Shown: in pieces, positions 1-11,646 of the stretch
Position numbering within the stretch: the first letter of the stretch is position 1
How the letters are laid out: each line of letters starts with the position of its first letter
From: Simmondsia chinensis
Taxonomy: Eukaryota; Streptophyta; Magnoliopsida; Caryophyllales; Simmondsiaceae
Assembly (NCBI GenBank): GCA_018398585.1
Contig: JAGTTD010000018.1
Coordinates: 4,533,501-4,597,500, forward strand
DNA: 64,000 nucleotides
Direction: 5' to 3'
Notes under the pieces: model-generated
Told to the model about the DNA's origin: nothing
The model's database searches: none
The model's input: the letters and a program-made list of their open reading frames with translations, nothing else
Program-made: the position numbers and the translations under genes

Positions 1-16
1 GCGGGAGCCCTTTTTA
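1..16 (+). repeat. Fragment of SINE/RTE 3' tail
   Basis: The window opens on GCGGGAGCCC, which is part of the 3' tail shared by the SINE and RTE copies elsewhere in the window (for example near 4160). Only this edge is present, so identity is tentative. Confidence 0.3.
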
Positions 17-827
17 TTTTTTTATAGATTAAATACGAAAAGTCTTAAATTAAAAATTTATTTTCTTTTTTTAATTTTTGGAACTTTAATGAATTAATTT
101 TGTTGTATCTTAGTTTTGTTTTCTAATGTGTAAATCTTATAAACCAAAGTCAAACTTCACATATCTCATCGGGTGAAAATAAATCCTTTGATACCGTAGC
201 CACGCGAAATGCTGCATTTCGTGGACTAAATACGAAAGTTTTAAATTTAATATTTTTTTTGGTTCTTGCAGGTCTAACCCGCGGCCTGTTCTTGGATTAC
301 ATAAGAGAAGTCTTAAATTAAAAATTTATTAATCCCAATTATTAATCTCAATTATTTATCAATGTTATAAAAGAAATAATGTATTTAATCTATAAATAAA
401 TACCAAAAAAGTAAAATAAGAAAAAAGAAAAAAGCAAAATATGGAGGCTTTTAAGAAAACTTTTAAAAAAAAAGGAAAAATTTTAAAAAAAAGGATTGGA
501 AAATTGGGGGTTTTTTAGGGGGGGAGGAACTTCTCTATTAGTATATAGTATAGATATATTATAAAAATTATTTATATATGAATATTATTTTAATTAAATA
601 TTTATTTATTTTATACTTTGATTATATAATTAATATATTTTTTGAATAATGCTTTGCCAGAGTTAAAATGTGAATATGAAAACAATTTTATAAAAATTTA
701 TGATTATTATTTATTATAAATTACATCATTGCTCTTCAAATAATATTTTGACCTTGATAATAATAAACTCCTATTTTTGGTATAGTAATCTATTTTTTTA
801 TATGTATTTAATATTTTAATATATTTT
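17..827. other. AT-rich intergenic DNA, no gene seen
   Basis: Very AT-rich sequence with homopolymer runs and no sustained reading frame. A phrase about a changed 'taaatacgaaa' motif occurs twice (near 33 and 225), which hints at decayed repeat DNA, but I cannot assign a family. Confidence 0.5.
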
Positions 828-1233
828 GAGTAAATTACAGAAAAATCTCCTCACTAATAAAATTACTCACTAAACCCCATAACTTTTGAAAAATTTTCAG
901 TTTGCCCCCAAATGACTTTTTTTTTTACCATTTTACCCCTCAAGAAAAAAAAATTATATTTTATCTAATAATAATTTTTTTCTAAAAATTTTAAAAATAC
1001 TTTTTATCTCCTAAACTTATATAAAAATATAAAATATTTAATTTTTATCTAATAATATAAAACCCTTATCTAAAGACAAAATTAAACATTAAGGGCAAAA
1101 TGGTCAAAAATAAGTTGCATGGGAGTTAAGTGATAAATTTTTAAAAGTGAGGGGGTTTTATGAGTGCTTTTATTTGTGAGGGAGATTTTCTATTTTTAAA
1201 GCAAAAGACAAGAGGGTTTTCTATAATTTACCC
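828..1233. mobile_element. MITE with long inverted ends and probable 9-bp target duplication
   Basis: The left end GAGTAAATTACAGAAAA and the right end (read in reverse, GGGTAAATTATAGAAAA) are inverted repeats, and the pairing continues inward through the stretch around 'ctcactaaaccccataactttt' and its complement near 1140-1190. The flanks ATATATTTT (819-827) and GTATATTTT (1234-1242) match at eight of nine bases. A 9-bp duplication is the Mutator superfamily habit, so a MULE-derived MITE is the best guess. There is no coding capacity. Confidence 0.6.
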
Positions 1234-2512
1234 GTATATTTTTAAAGTTTTCTTTTCATTTATGGGGCTAACAATTATAGAGTTGTTTGGTGTCACATTT
1301 TTCTAATCTCTTTAGAAATTTAAAATTATAGTTTAAAAATATTTTTTTATTATTTCAAAATTTTAAAATTTTTCTAATTCAAATAAAAAACTTTTTCAAA
1401 AATACAGTTTTAAAATTTTAAAATAAAATCATAAATATAAATGATAACGTAACAATCAGGATTAGTCATGACAGGTGGCCCTTTGTACATACCTCTAAAA
1501 GCATAAACACTAGTACATTAAATTGTAATAAAAATTTCAAAAATTTTATTAACAATTCATTCTTAAAACATTACAAAAAATAAAAGGGAGTTATTATTGC
1601 GATATTAAAAATTATTATCACCCAAGTAAGGTTCTGACTTATAAATAATAAGAGTGACAAAATTATCTTGAAAACTATAATATTACTTTAGTAGTAATAA
1701 TTTTGCCCTTGTAATGGCGTCACCCGAAGTAAAACAAGTAAACTAAAGCAATCGAGTTTGGTAGGTCTTCCAATCTCGTGGCTCCAGGCAGTTACTTGAA
1801 TTATTTGAGGTTGGTTATATTCGTTCCTGATAAGAGTAAAGAGATATGGAATATTATAATAATATAGAGCATAAAAAAGCAAGAAGGTGGGTGACAAAAA
1901 TGGACCCCATAAAAGATGGCAAAAGAAGAGTCAATATCAAAGGATATATTGTATTTGTCTAAGGATATGATTTCCATATTAGTTTGCTTTTAAGGTTTTC
2001 TCTTTTACTTTCATTTTTGGTATTCTCTCTCTGCCCCTCACATTTCATGGATGCTTATTTTAGGCATCCCCCCTTTTTTTAGTTGGAATTGTCTTTACTT
2101 GTGTTTCACAATCAATCTCGATGATGAGCTGTCGACAAGTCGTGTTTTGCTATACTGTAGAATTATTACCTTTTTAAAAGCATCAAAAGGACCAGTATTA
2201 TGAGGGTAAAAATTGTTATTGTTCGAGCAATAATTTAACTTTTAAATAACGAGAGTTATAAATTTGGCTTAAAAATTAAGATATTACTCTGCTAATAACA
2301 ATTTGATACAATTATAATCAACTGTATCCAAACCTTTTGTGTAGATTAGAGGTATAGATGATTATTGCTGAGTTTCTCCCTCTCCTAGCTCTATGTGGTC
2401 GCTCCGTCTCTATTTTTTTTTTCTTATACTATACTTATAATTATAAATCTTTTAATTTCTAATACTATATGCTTTATAGATTTGGTTAATTGAGTGTTTG
2501 ATTATTTAACTG
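1234..2512. other. Intergenic DNA, no gene seen
   Basis: AT-rich sequence with short open frames only and no recognisable domain, RNA gene or terminal repeat. Confidence 0.5.
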
Positions 2513-3482
2513 TGTCAAGGAGCCAACTATCCGAAAAGCTTAAGCTGATGGATGAAGGCCAGTTTTATACTCTACCTATATGGCTTGAAGCGTGAATAGT
2601 GCACAGACCGATCTCATATCTTGTGCTTAAATTATTTTTGTTGGAAAAATTTACATAATCAAGCACAACGGAAGCAAAAAATCAACAAAACAACAAAATC
2701 AACACACCAAATTTTAACTTGGAAACCCTCTTTCAACTAAAGGAAAAAATCATGGGACACAAGGGGCGCTTCAATCTACTATAAAATTAAAGATTATAAT
2801 TTTTAATTATAAAACCCGACCCCATATACAATCATCAGCATCAATCAACAATCATCATCAGTGTGACTATTGCTGGTAAGTTACCAATCCTCTCCAAGTG
2901 TAATTACTGCATGGTGAGTTACCAACCTTCTCAAAGTTTAGCTGCTGCACAGTGAGCCGTCAACCTTCTCAAAGTGTAATTACTGCAAGGCGAATCATTA
3001 ACCCTCCAAAACGTAGCTTTGGATAGAAGAAGCTACAAGAACTCTTTTAGCTCTCAATCATAAAACCTCTCGATTCATCTCTCCCCTTACCCGGGTACCC
3101 TTTTACAAAACCCTTAAGCCTCTCACATCTTGCCTCATTTTTCTTCACTTTTTTCAACCCTCAACTTTAAGCCATATTTATAATGAATTAACCAAAATCT
3201 AATTTAATTTAAAATATCAATTCAGATCAAAGTTATTTAGGTAACCCGATCTTAATCAAATATCTCCCAAACCAAATCTAAACCATATCTAAATTATATT
3301 AAATTAATATTAATTTTGAGATAAATAACATTCTAACAGTGTTAATATTAAAAGTGGGGGTTTTTAAGATTCGAGTTCGTGACCTCTTTGTTGACAAGGC
3401 TCTGATATCATATCAATGAACCAACTATCTCAAAAGCTTAAGTTGAAAGGTAAAGGCTTATAAATAATTTTATACTGTAATA
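2513..3482 (-). mobile_element. TRIM retrotransposon, split by a solo LTR
   Basis: Two short terminal direct repeats (about 2513-2580 and 3413-3482) carry the family phrase 'ccaactatc..aaaagcttaag'. Read on the minus strand, the copy at 3413-3482 is the 5' LTR. It is followed by a primer-binding-site-like TGATATCAGAGCC, complementary to initiator tRNA-Met. The expected purine tract next to the other LTR is degraded here. There is no coding sequence, as expected for a terminal-repeat retrotransposon in miniature. About 700 bp at 2639-3338 is a later insertion; without it the element is near 270 bp, like its relatives at 43608 and 47110. Confidence 0.65.
2639..3338. mobile_element. Probable solo LTR inside the TRIM
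   Basis: A 700-bp block starting TGTTGG and ending CTAACA interrupts the TRIM in the stretch that reads 'aaattatgttaatatt' in intact copies. The flanking five bases (ATTTT and GTGTT) are each one base from the expected ATGTT, which fits an aged 5-bp duplication. No internal retrotransposon domain is present. Similar text occurs at about 27080-27530. Confidence 0.5.
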
Positions 3483-4084
3483 GATTGCTTCATTTTGGGA
3501 TTGCTTGAGTTAATTAATTGTCTTAAATTAATATGATTGATATCACAATTTCACAATGACAATAACATTCCTAATAAAAAATTGACAAATACAGCAATGG
3601 AGGAGGTCCACGGGAGACGGAATCTACGCGCCAACGCGCGCGTGAAGAAATGCAATGACTCTAAAAGCCCGCTACATTATCGTGGGCCCCACGGAACCTT
3701 ATCTAACACCCTCACGAAAGCGTCCAGCTATCAACGTGGCATTCTGTGATTGGGTACTAGACCTCAAGGGTTGATTGTGCTGATAGTGACCGGCACTCAA
3801 ATGGGTGACCGGCTAGAGGCGGTAAAATGCCCCTCATTCAAAGATGACGGAAAAGAAAGGGGAGTGGGGTTGCCGTAACCGGAAACTCCCTAAACGGGGA
3901 ATTCATATATTAGGTAAGGTGGGCGACATTCCGTAAGCGGAAATGTTCTATGTGGTGTCTTTAAGATTCTCTTTTCATTTTTCATACTATAATTTCATGG
4001 ATCCATTATGATAATTATTATTAACAGAGTAAAAATTATTATTATTATTATTATTTTAAATAACTTAAATTATAAATTAATTTG
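3483..4084. other. Intergenic block with a CpG-rich core
   Basis: The stretch around 3590-3950 is unusually rich in CpG and GC for this window (for example CGCGCCAACGCGCGCG near 3627). It has no long reading frame and no terminal repeats that I can see. It could be a promoter or leader of an unseen transcript, or old transposon DNA with conserved CpG. Confidence 0.4.
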
Positions 4085-4210
4085 GGGGTTCTTAAAAACA
4101 GCCTCTCTTCAAGTTGATACCCTGAAGGGGAATGCTGCGTACATCTACCCCCCAGACCCCGCTTTTGCGGGAGCCCTTGAGGCACTGAGAATGTTGTTGT
4201 TATTGTTGTA
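4085..4210 (+). mobile_element. 5'-truncated SINE/RTE tail copy
   Basis: Contains the shared 3' module: 'accctgaagggga', 'tgcgtacatctac', 'gaccccgcttttgcggga', 'cccttgaggcactga' and then a (GTT)n-type tail. No 5S-derived head is present, so it is a truncated SINE or the last bases of the RTE LINE. Confidence 0.7.
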
Positions 4211-4689
4211 TAATTTTATATTTTGAAATTTGATGTACTAATTGCTTTAGTTCCTAAAAAAACTATAAAGATGTAACATCTTAGTTTAAAGTTATATATA
4301 TTTAATAAAATAGTCCGAATGATAGTATAAAATATTATAAAATTTGACATTATTTATTGGTTGTAAAATTAAATGCAACAATGGACTAACAATGAAAGGA
4401 ATTGCCTTTCTGTATTGGATTAATAATCAAGTACATGACCTAAGTTATTTATCCAAGAGAACCATATGAAAAGCTAAAACACATGAGCTTCCCATCTTAC
4501 AAGTTACAAAGAATAAATTACTAGTAATGGAGGCCATAAAAGGCCGGTTGGACGAAGAGGAAAAGAGAAGAAGAAAACGCTTAAGGCTAGGACTTAATGC
4601 TATACCTAATGAATACTAAGTAAAAGGAATATTCCAAGCATAATACAAATACAAAGAATACACACATCCTATACACAATACTAGTATTC

Positions 4690-4930
4690 AACATTGGTAA
4701 CTCCACTGAGCTCATAATGAGCACTTAATGAGCTTTTAACAGGCTGTTATCGAGCGTTTCCGAGTGTTAGCTAAGCGCTCCTTGTTGGAACTTGGTTTAA
4801 TAACCTTATTAGGTCTTCTTGAATTTGGCTCAATAAGCTATCAAGTCACCATAAGAACATGAGCAAGTCATAATCAATTTCGAAAATGAGTAGTTCATTG
4901 AACGTTCGCTTCATTCATACCCCTAACTTC
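4690..4930. mobile_element. Fragment of hAT-like 'gagctc' MITE
   Basis: Repeated 'cgagc', 'gagctc' and 'tcaataagct' words, then 'gagtagttcattgaacgttc' and a terminus near 'cattcatacccctaa'. This is the same family as 14464-14923 and 27875-28075. The left end is not clear. A second short copy of its opening words is at 5077-5115. Confidence 0.45.
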
Positions 4931-6985
4931 AACGTTCGGTCCAAATGGATTCGATAGTCATAGTTGATCAACTGGAAATTACAGTTGATTCAAATTCCTT
5001 GAGGGCACTCTCCCTTTGTCTAGAGAGGTAGATTCCTCTTAGATCTTACTTACCCTCATAATTGGTCTGCTCTTTAACCCACTGAGCTCATAACGAGCAC
5101 TTAATGAGTTTAGTACCCACATTACAAGGGGTGAACACATTAATTGGTTCAGGTCCCTTATGCTTAAAATTGGACGAAAGTGGAAGACCCTTAGAACCTA
5201 TAAGATCCTCAAGGTCTCTATCAATCCTATCAGGTATGACTATCCAATAATGACGACCCTCACTTGCTTTTGGAACCACTGTTACGGTGCCTTCATTCTA
5301 CCTGATGGATTATTAGGAACCACTCTCAAAGATATGATGGCATTGGTATGTCTCTCTCCTTTAGGTTGAGCTTCCTTTGACATTTTATATGTCTCGGGAA
5401 GCTCGAGATCATTCCTTCAAACTATATGGCTGCCCTTCTCTTGTGAATTTTAACTTACATGATTTTCACGCCGAGTCACTAATCTGAAGGAAGATGAAAT
5501 CTCCATTTTATTTGAAGCCTGCTTCATATCATTGATAGTTTGAACCTTATCTCGATCAACCACAATCCATTTGATTTACTAGAAATTCTAAGATGTAGTT
5601 ACCTTGGGTAAACCATAATTGTCCATCTATGGTGTGTAGTTTGGCCGCCTGCCATCGTCAATCAATGTGAGTGTCCGACCTTTCCATTAGTCATCCTTAT
5701 TTTATGTGATGTGTTAGTTCATGTCGCGATCTTCTTGTGCCCCTAGGTTTTTCACCCTTGGTCTTCATTCCATTTTAAATACTTACTATGGGGAGCATCC
5801 AAGTCTAGAGGCTTGAGGCTAGCATCTTTGCCTTGAACATGGCTTCAAGCATGGCCTGGTCACGTTGAGCACATTTTTTAGATGCTTTCTTTTTTGAAAA
5901 TTTCATCTTTTGGTTCCCATCAGTTTACAAAAGAGTTGGAGCCAATGTCTCCTGCCACCCTCATTTAGTTATTCTTTGAGACGTTTCTAATCCAAACCTC
6001 TGATGGTTGGCACCTCGTTGCAGGGGACATGTGGTCTTATCACCCGCTTCAACCCTTTGAGGTTTTGTATGACATTCTTTTTGAGGCACTGTCTATTTGA
6101 TATGAAAGGCCTCATAGAAACTCTTTACCTCATAGTTTCCTTTCTTCTTACTCCCATAGATTATTTGCCAATCCTCTTTCCCGTTAAGATTCATTGCTAG
6201 TTCCTTAGGAAGTGTCAGTTGGATGGTTCTTTTCTCTATTTGCAAGACTATGAAACTCATGAGACAGTGCGCTTGTATGTCGGTGTCCTCTTTGCTAAGC
6301 CACTGGCTCTCTTATTTATAGGCTAAACTATTTAACTGCTATTTGTGATTCACGCAAGCATATCACCACATCTTTAGACTTTGAGCCTCCATGATCTACT
6401 AGTATTTCACTATGGAAAGCACATCTTGCTGTCAACAACCTTCTTCTCCTTGTCTCCGAACTCCTTTTTAACTATCCCTGATGCCCATATCTCCTTTTAG
6501 CGTCTTAAGTAATCGTCTCATGTTAGGGGTCATTTTTCTTATAGTGTCCCAGCTAACTACCTCTTTCAAGCTTGTGAGCTTCAGAAACATCCTCGTTAGC
6601 TGCCTTGAGTGCTTACTTTCCTTAAATTATTATTCAATCACATATAAGGCAAGTGCCTCATTTGATTAAACTATTTCGTTCCTAAGTTGACAAGTTTTCT
6701 AGGTAAACAATGTTATTTATCAAAAAAAAAAAAAAAGGACATTGCTATATGTTATCTATTGCTTTACATGATCGTTGTACACATTGTAAAAAGACATATA
6801 TACTAAAGATGTACTAGGTGATTATAAATTATGATAAATAACACAAATAAATATCACACTTACCATATATTGTAATTATATACTCGAAAGTATCACTATC
6901 TCCATCATTCAAATGTACCCCTAATAAAAGAATTTTCTAAATCTATCATTGGCTTGAAGTGAAGATCTCATACCTCATGTTGAAA
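4931..6985. other. Intergenic DNA, decayed low-copy sequence
   Basis: Less AT-rich than the surroundings and with several frames of 60-70 codons on both strands (for example minus 5088-5279), none of which shows a domain I can name. It reads like an old coding transposon remnant, but I see nothing that supports a family. Confidence 0.35.
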
Positions 6986-7130
6986 TTATTTAATATTGAG
7001 AGAGTGGTTGTTAGGATTCAAACCTGCGATCTTTTAGATAACAAGGCACTGATACAATATCAAAAAACAACCTACCATAAACGCTTAAAGTCATAGGTGA
7101 AGGTAGAGAACTATTTAATAGCCTAATAAT
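6985..7130 (-). mobile_element. TRIM fragment
   Basis: Carries the internal part 'tgttaggattcaaacctg..gatctttt', the degraded PBS complement 'cactgatacaatatc' and part of one LTR ('cgcttaaagtcataggtgaagg'). The second LTR is missing. Confidence 0.5.
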
Positions 7131-7401
7131 GTCTAAATTGACTAAAAAATTTATTCATTATTTCAATTTCGTTTCGTATTATCTCTTGCTTTTTTAGGAA
7201 AAAAAGAAAAGGGGTTGGCCTAGATTTGGTCGTTTTGTTGGCCATATTTCCTTTAATGGAAGGGACAATATCATTCATATGTTGTGTGTATTTTTGGTTG
7301 GTCCCTCGTCAACTACTTTGTTATCAAAATGTTTTAAACATGTTTAAGTTAGATATATAATTTTATTTATTCAACAAAAAAGTAATTTAGATTGATTATA
7401 A

Positions 7402-7642
7402 CAAAGAAGGTACCAACACGCAAGCACCAGATCCTATTAAAACTCCGAAGTTAAGCGTGCTTGAGCAAGAATAGTACCAAGATGAGTGACCTCTTGGGAA
7501 GTCCTTGTGTTACACCCCTCAGGTTGGGGTTCTTAAAAACATCTCTTTAGGGTAGCGCCTGCAGGGGGAAGGCTGTGAACATCTATACCCCTGATCTTGC
7601 TTAAGCGGGAGCGCTTGCGGCACTAAAAATGTTGTTTGTTGC
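7402..7642 (+). mobile_element. 5S-rRNA-derived SINE, full length
   Basis: The first about 115 bp (7409-7520) closely follow plant 5S rRNA, including 'actccgaagttaagcgtgct' (the 5S A-box area) and 'gatgagtgacctcttgggaa' (the C-box area). The second half is the tail module shared with the RTE LINE: 'gggttcttaaaaaca', 'gcgggagcgcttgcggcact' and a GTTGTTTGTTG end. The flanks TTAGATTGATTATAA (7387-7401) and TTAGATTTATTATAA (7643-7657) form a 15-bp target duplication with one mismatch, which fixes both ends and shows retroposition rather than a 5S gene. Confidence 0.85.
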
Positions 7643-7657
7643 TTAGATTTATTATAA

Positions 7658-8555
7658 TTTTATTGAGTGATTTTCACTATATAATAAATATATAAATTAA
7701 AAATATATATTTGTAGCCTTGTTATTGGTTTCTATTTTGATGGTACCTTTTTGTCTCCATGTTTCTAAATGTAGATGATATCTAGGCCACTTACATGGGT
7801 GGTTGAAGATTTTGTACTTGTAGATGAGATTCTTTCAAGAAATAATATTATTTTTTTATTTATAATTTTAGAATATTAAAAAAATTCTAAAACTTTATCT
7901 TATAAAATTTTATTTTTATTTTTGTGATTTCCATTTTATTTGTAGTTTGATTGGAAAACTAAAAATAAAAAAATAAAAAAATATATTTAATAGTTATTTT
8001 TTAGTTTGTAAGAAAACTAAAAAGTTAGAATGCAAAGTGATACTAAACCAAACCTTCAATATCTATTTTATCTATATAATTACAACAAAAATAGTGATAG
8101 TTATAAACTTACTGACATTAATTATTTAATATTATTATTATAAGTTAATAAATTTATAAATATTATTAGATATATAAAGTGAATAATTAAATTAAAATTG
8201 TGCTATCATTTGCTTTTATGAATGTCATTTTATACAAGAAATTGACTAATGTATATGTTATCATGTGACAATACTACTTGCTACAAAGTACTTGCCACCA
8301 TCCCTAAGTCATCCCATTGTTTATGTACACATGCTATTAGATCTTAATCGATCGAATTTCCATTTTTACATGAAAATATTTTCATTTTGAATTTTTGAAT
8401 ATTGCAAATTTGTTTATGATGTTGTGAATGGGTCGGTATACTTTCTACATCTTCGTCTTAGACTCGTTAGTCTACTTTTTTTTTTTTTGAACTGATAAGA
8501 AGAATGCAACTTTCTGTGTATTTTTTAGTCAAGTAAAGAAAAAGAATGCAACTTT
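7658..8555. other. AT-rich intergenic DNA, no gene seen
   Basis: No sustained reading frame, terminal repeat or RNA gene is visible. Confidence 0.5.
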
Positions 8556-8985
8556 TCGTAGATTAGGACACCTCTTGTGTAGATTAAACACTAAAGCATG
8601 GCTTGTTAGATTGGGTATCCTTGATAGTAATAGCATAATTTATGGCTTGTGTGGGGAGGCTCCGGAATGGGTAGACCACTTACTAGTCGGATATCGACTG
8701 AGATAGAATCTACAGTGCAACGTTGTGCGGTGGTGGGGCTTTTAGATCGCATTTCTAGGGTCAATTTGGGGTCAATATGATGAATGGATTATGCTTCACA
8801 TTAGGGGTTAGTTCAAGAAAAAAAGTGCGGGTTTCTCTATTTTTTATTGTGTTTTGGATAATATAGAGTAACAAATACAAGATTGTGTTTGAAAATGAAC
8901 ACTCGGTGGAGGAAGAAGTCTTTTGGAGCATTTTGATGAGCTTTGCTATCAGGACTTAACGAAACAAATGAAGAACTTCAACCAT
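8556..8985 (+). pseudogene. L1-type LINE ORF2 C-terminal remnant
   Basis: Reading frames with stops give 'ARLGILDSNSIIYGLCGEAP', 'EWVDHLLVGY' and downstream 'VRWWGF'. This order matches the zinc-binding reverse-transcriptase C-terminal region (zf-RVT) of plant L1 LINEs, where a Cys-x-x-Cys is followed by EWVDHL-like text and a tryptophan pair. In this copy the first cysteine of the pair has become tyrosine. Stops and frameshifts make it nonfunctional. No 3' tail or target duplication was found. Confidence 0.55.
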
Positions 8986-9119
8986 TAAACCCACCCAAGT
9001 GCCTAAAAAAATGCTTAAGATAGTACGTTAGTAGTAACTGGAAGCATAATTTCTATACAAACATGCCTCACCAATAATATTAATGCTTGTCTATACTATA
9101 TTTAGTTTCTTCTTTTCAA

Positions 9120-9600
9120 TTTTTTAGCTTCAAATTATACAGAAGTGTAAATGAGCCGCTGACCCGTTGAAACTAGAGGATCAACTCAAAATATTTACTT
9201 GATTAGAACTTGACATGGATCTCATGAAGTTTGGAAACTCTGAAATGTGGTTTCTCTCTTATTCGAGGTTCGACTCGCCGATATTTTACTCAAATTAGAA
9301 CTCGGGTTGTATCTCACCAACTCTGGAGACTTTGAACTAGAACTAGACTTGACTAGGTTGAGATCATACCATCATATCATATCCAAGTTAACCTCGCCTA
9401 ATTTAGGCTTATTTAACTTTGAAGTAGGCACATTTCGGTTTGCTTATGCCTGAGCTTAGGTAATTTAGACTATAATAGGGATTGATTGAGCCCAATTAAC
9501 TTCCTAATTTTGGTTCATGATTGGCTCGTCTAATTTCATTTAGGCTCACAATTAGCCAATTTGATTGAGCTTCACCAAACTTGTTATATTAAAATAGTTA
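9120..9600. repeat. Degenerate repeat related to hAT-like MITEs
   Basis: Opens with 'agtgtaaatgagccgctga' and is full of 'ttgagc', 'ggctca' and 'gagcttcac' words, like 52386-52785. Ends are not defined and no target duplication is visible. Confidence 0.35.
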
Positions 9601-9789
9601 TTTTAAAGCTCTTTATTCAATGCAAAACTAGCTAGAAAAAACCTCCCTCCCCAACAACGACCTGCCTTTTCCTTACTGTTGGTCACTCTAACACACCAAC
9701 AAATGTACACCCTAATTTTTGTATTTTCTCAATTGCTTCTTTTTTGGTTCAAGAAAGCCCGAAGTTGTAACTATTCATTTAGATCAATA

Positions 9790-10240
9790 ACAGAAGTAAA
9801 CACCCAGTCATGATTACAAGCACCCAAATGTGAAGGTTGGCTACCTCATAAGCAACCATGTTGGCTAAGCAACGCAACCAGGAAAAAGTAAAAGAAGTGA
9901 AAATAACCTAACAAAAGCTTAATATCAGAAATAATTGCAGCAATCTCCTACAGAGGCGAGACATCACTTTAAAAGCCAGAATTTTCTCTTGGCAATCTGA
10001 TCAAAAAATCACAAGCTTGAACTCCTTCTGGTAGCAAAGTGGCAAGTTGCACGAAGAGGTCGACTTTTAGTAATGAGAGTCAAGTAGGCGAAAACAGAAC
10101 CACAACATCCATCCATCAAAACAACATCCTCGCTGCAAACCACAGCTGCAAGGCTAGCAGTGGAATAAGCATCCAACCAACTAGCGTCGGAGTTGATTTT
10201 AAAGAAGCTAGGTGGTGGAAGCAACCATAGAACAATATCC
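9790..10240 (-). pseudogene. RNase H-like (RVT_3) domain remnant
   Basis: On the minus strand the frame at 10224-10009 reads PPPSFFKINSDASW, then 'STASLAAVVCSEDVVLMDGC'. This matches the start of the RNase H-like domain found at the C terminus of plant L1 LINEs and in related 'putative ribonuclease H' genes (FKINVDGS...GGV.RD..G). Reading on, with frame changes, gives 'LESDCQE', 'LLLGYFHFFYFSW' and 'SANMVAYEVANL', which follow the usual domain order. The glutamate expected after 'LIT' is lysine. Frameshifts and stops show decay. No complete element surrounds it. Confidence 0.6.
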
Positions 10241-10502
10241 CCGGCGCTAGTAACTCGAGGTTGTTGGTCTTAACTAAGTGCATGGAAATTTGTTGCTATT
10301 TGAGCATAATAAACATTGTGCTCTTTTTGTTAATTTTCTAATCATAATATCCTTTTAAGGGACTTCAGATAAAGGTGAGTGTAATCTGTAGGGCCAGTCT
10401 CGAGTTTTTAAGGGCCTAAAGTGAGGTTTAGTTTCCTCTTTTTTTTTTTTTTTTTTTTTCCTTAAGAATGAAAGGTGTCCACGCCAATTCAAATACGCCT
10501 GA

Positions 10503-10959
10503 AATTAAGGATGGCAATGTGGTGTGTAATTTATTACCGCGGGTACAGATGCAAGTGAGGCAAGTAACGGGTACTGATACGATGATCATAATTCTTGCCA
10601 CATGTATTAGGTGGATACATATATATGCATAACGTTGTAACTATCTGCCTTGCTACATACCCGCCCCACTCAGTGCTTGCTCCACAACCACTTCAATGTG
10701 TATCTAATTAATATGAAAATAGAAAAATATATACTCATTTTGTCTATCAAATACTATAGCAAAATAGAAAGGAATTCTAAATGCATTAAATAATTAAGCT
10801 ATTGGGTACACACTAAGGCAAGCATAGGGTGAGCGGAAGAGGTATTAGTGACTCGTTGGAGGGTAATGGGGCGGAAATTGGTTTGGACTTGTACTTGCTG
10901 GAGCGAGTATGAGTATCTGCTTCATACACATAATGAGTAATGAGGTAGGTGACGGGTAT
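10503..10959. mobile_element. hAT-type GGGTAC-rich MITE, cut by a Copia element
   Basis: Begins near AAGGATGGCAATGTGG and contains 'gcgggtac', 'ataacccgcccc'-type and 'gaggtaggtgacgggtat' words, matching the family at 59687-60220 and 61000-63062. The Copia element at 10960 inserted into its GGTAT. The far end is not recognisable beyond 14013. Confidence 0.55.
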
Positions 10960-11609
10960 TGTTAGGTTATGCCTCAAATTTTAGTTGTTTTGGGATCGGG
11001 TACAACAGGGAGAAGACCGATCGATCGGAAGCATGTCCGATCGATTAGGAACATCACTTTTAACCGGATGTTGCAACAAGCCTCCCGATCGATCGGGCAC
11101 TGAATTGGCAGCGTGAGTTAGGTCACGGCTGCCGCATATATATATTGAAGAGGGACATGAGATTTTTCATGTTGAGAGCAGCCGCAAGTCAATTTAGAGA
11201 GAGAATTCAAATAAAGAGAGAGAGAGAGAGAGAGGAAGTGACATTGTAATTCTTTCATAGATCTCGTTCAGAGGAAGTGTCTTTATAATTCTTCCATTGT
11301 TTGTCATTCAATAAAGAATTTCCATCTCCGCCCGTGGTTTTTTCCCTTCTCGATTGAAGAGGGGTTTTCCATGTAAATCACTGTGTTCTTCGTTTGTTCT
11401 CTTTTACCTTTTGTTTACTTCTCTTGTGTATTATAGTATTTAAATCAAATCCAGTTCTTGGGTGTTAAGTTCCACTTCTCAAATTTATATCATTGTATAT
11501 CAGATTTGAGTCCAGTCCCTTACAAATTGATATCAGAGCATATCAAATTTGTCAAGATTTCCTAACAAATTGGTATCATAGCATATCATGTTTATTCCAG
11601 ATACCTACA
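10960..11609 (+). repeat. 5' LTR of Copia element
   Basis: 650 bp, near-identical to 13368-14013. It holds several CCGATCGATCGG-type palindromes near 11030-11095 and a (GA)n run at 11216-11236. Its 3' end contains two extra PBS-like copies ('aaattgatatcagagc' from 11524 and 'aaattggtatcatagc' from 11567) ahead of the true PBS at 11610. Confidence 0.88.
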
Positions 11610-11646
11610 AATTGGTATCAGAGCCTTGTTTGTTCGATTTGGTACT

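Noticed and set aside
5088..5369. Overlapping 60-70 codon frames on both strands
   Set aside because: No recognised domain, no start context or conserved motif that favours either strand.
7409..7520. 5S rRNA gene
   Set aside because: Diverged from functional 5S, single, continuous with the SINE tail and flanked by a 15-bp target duplication.
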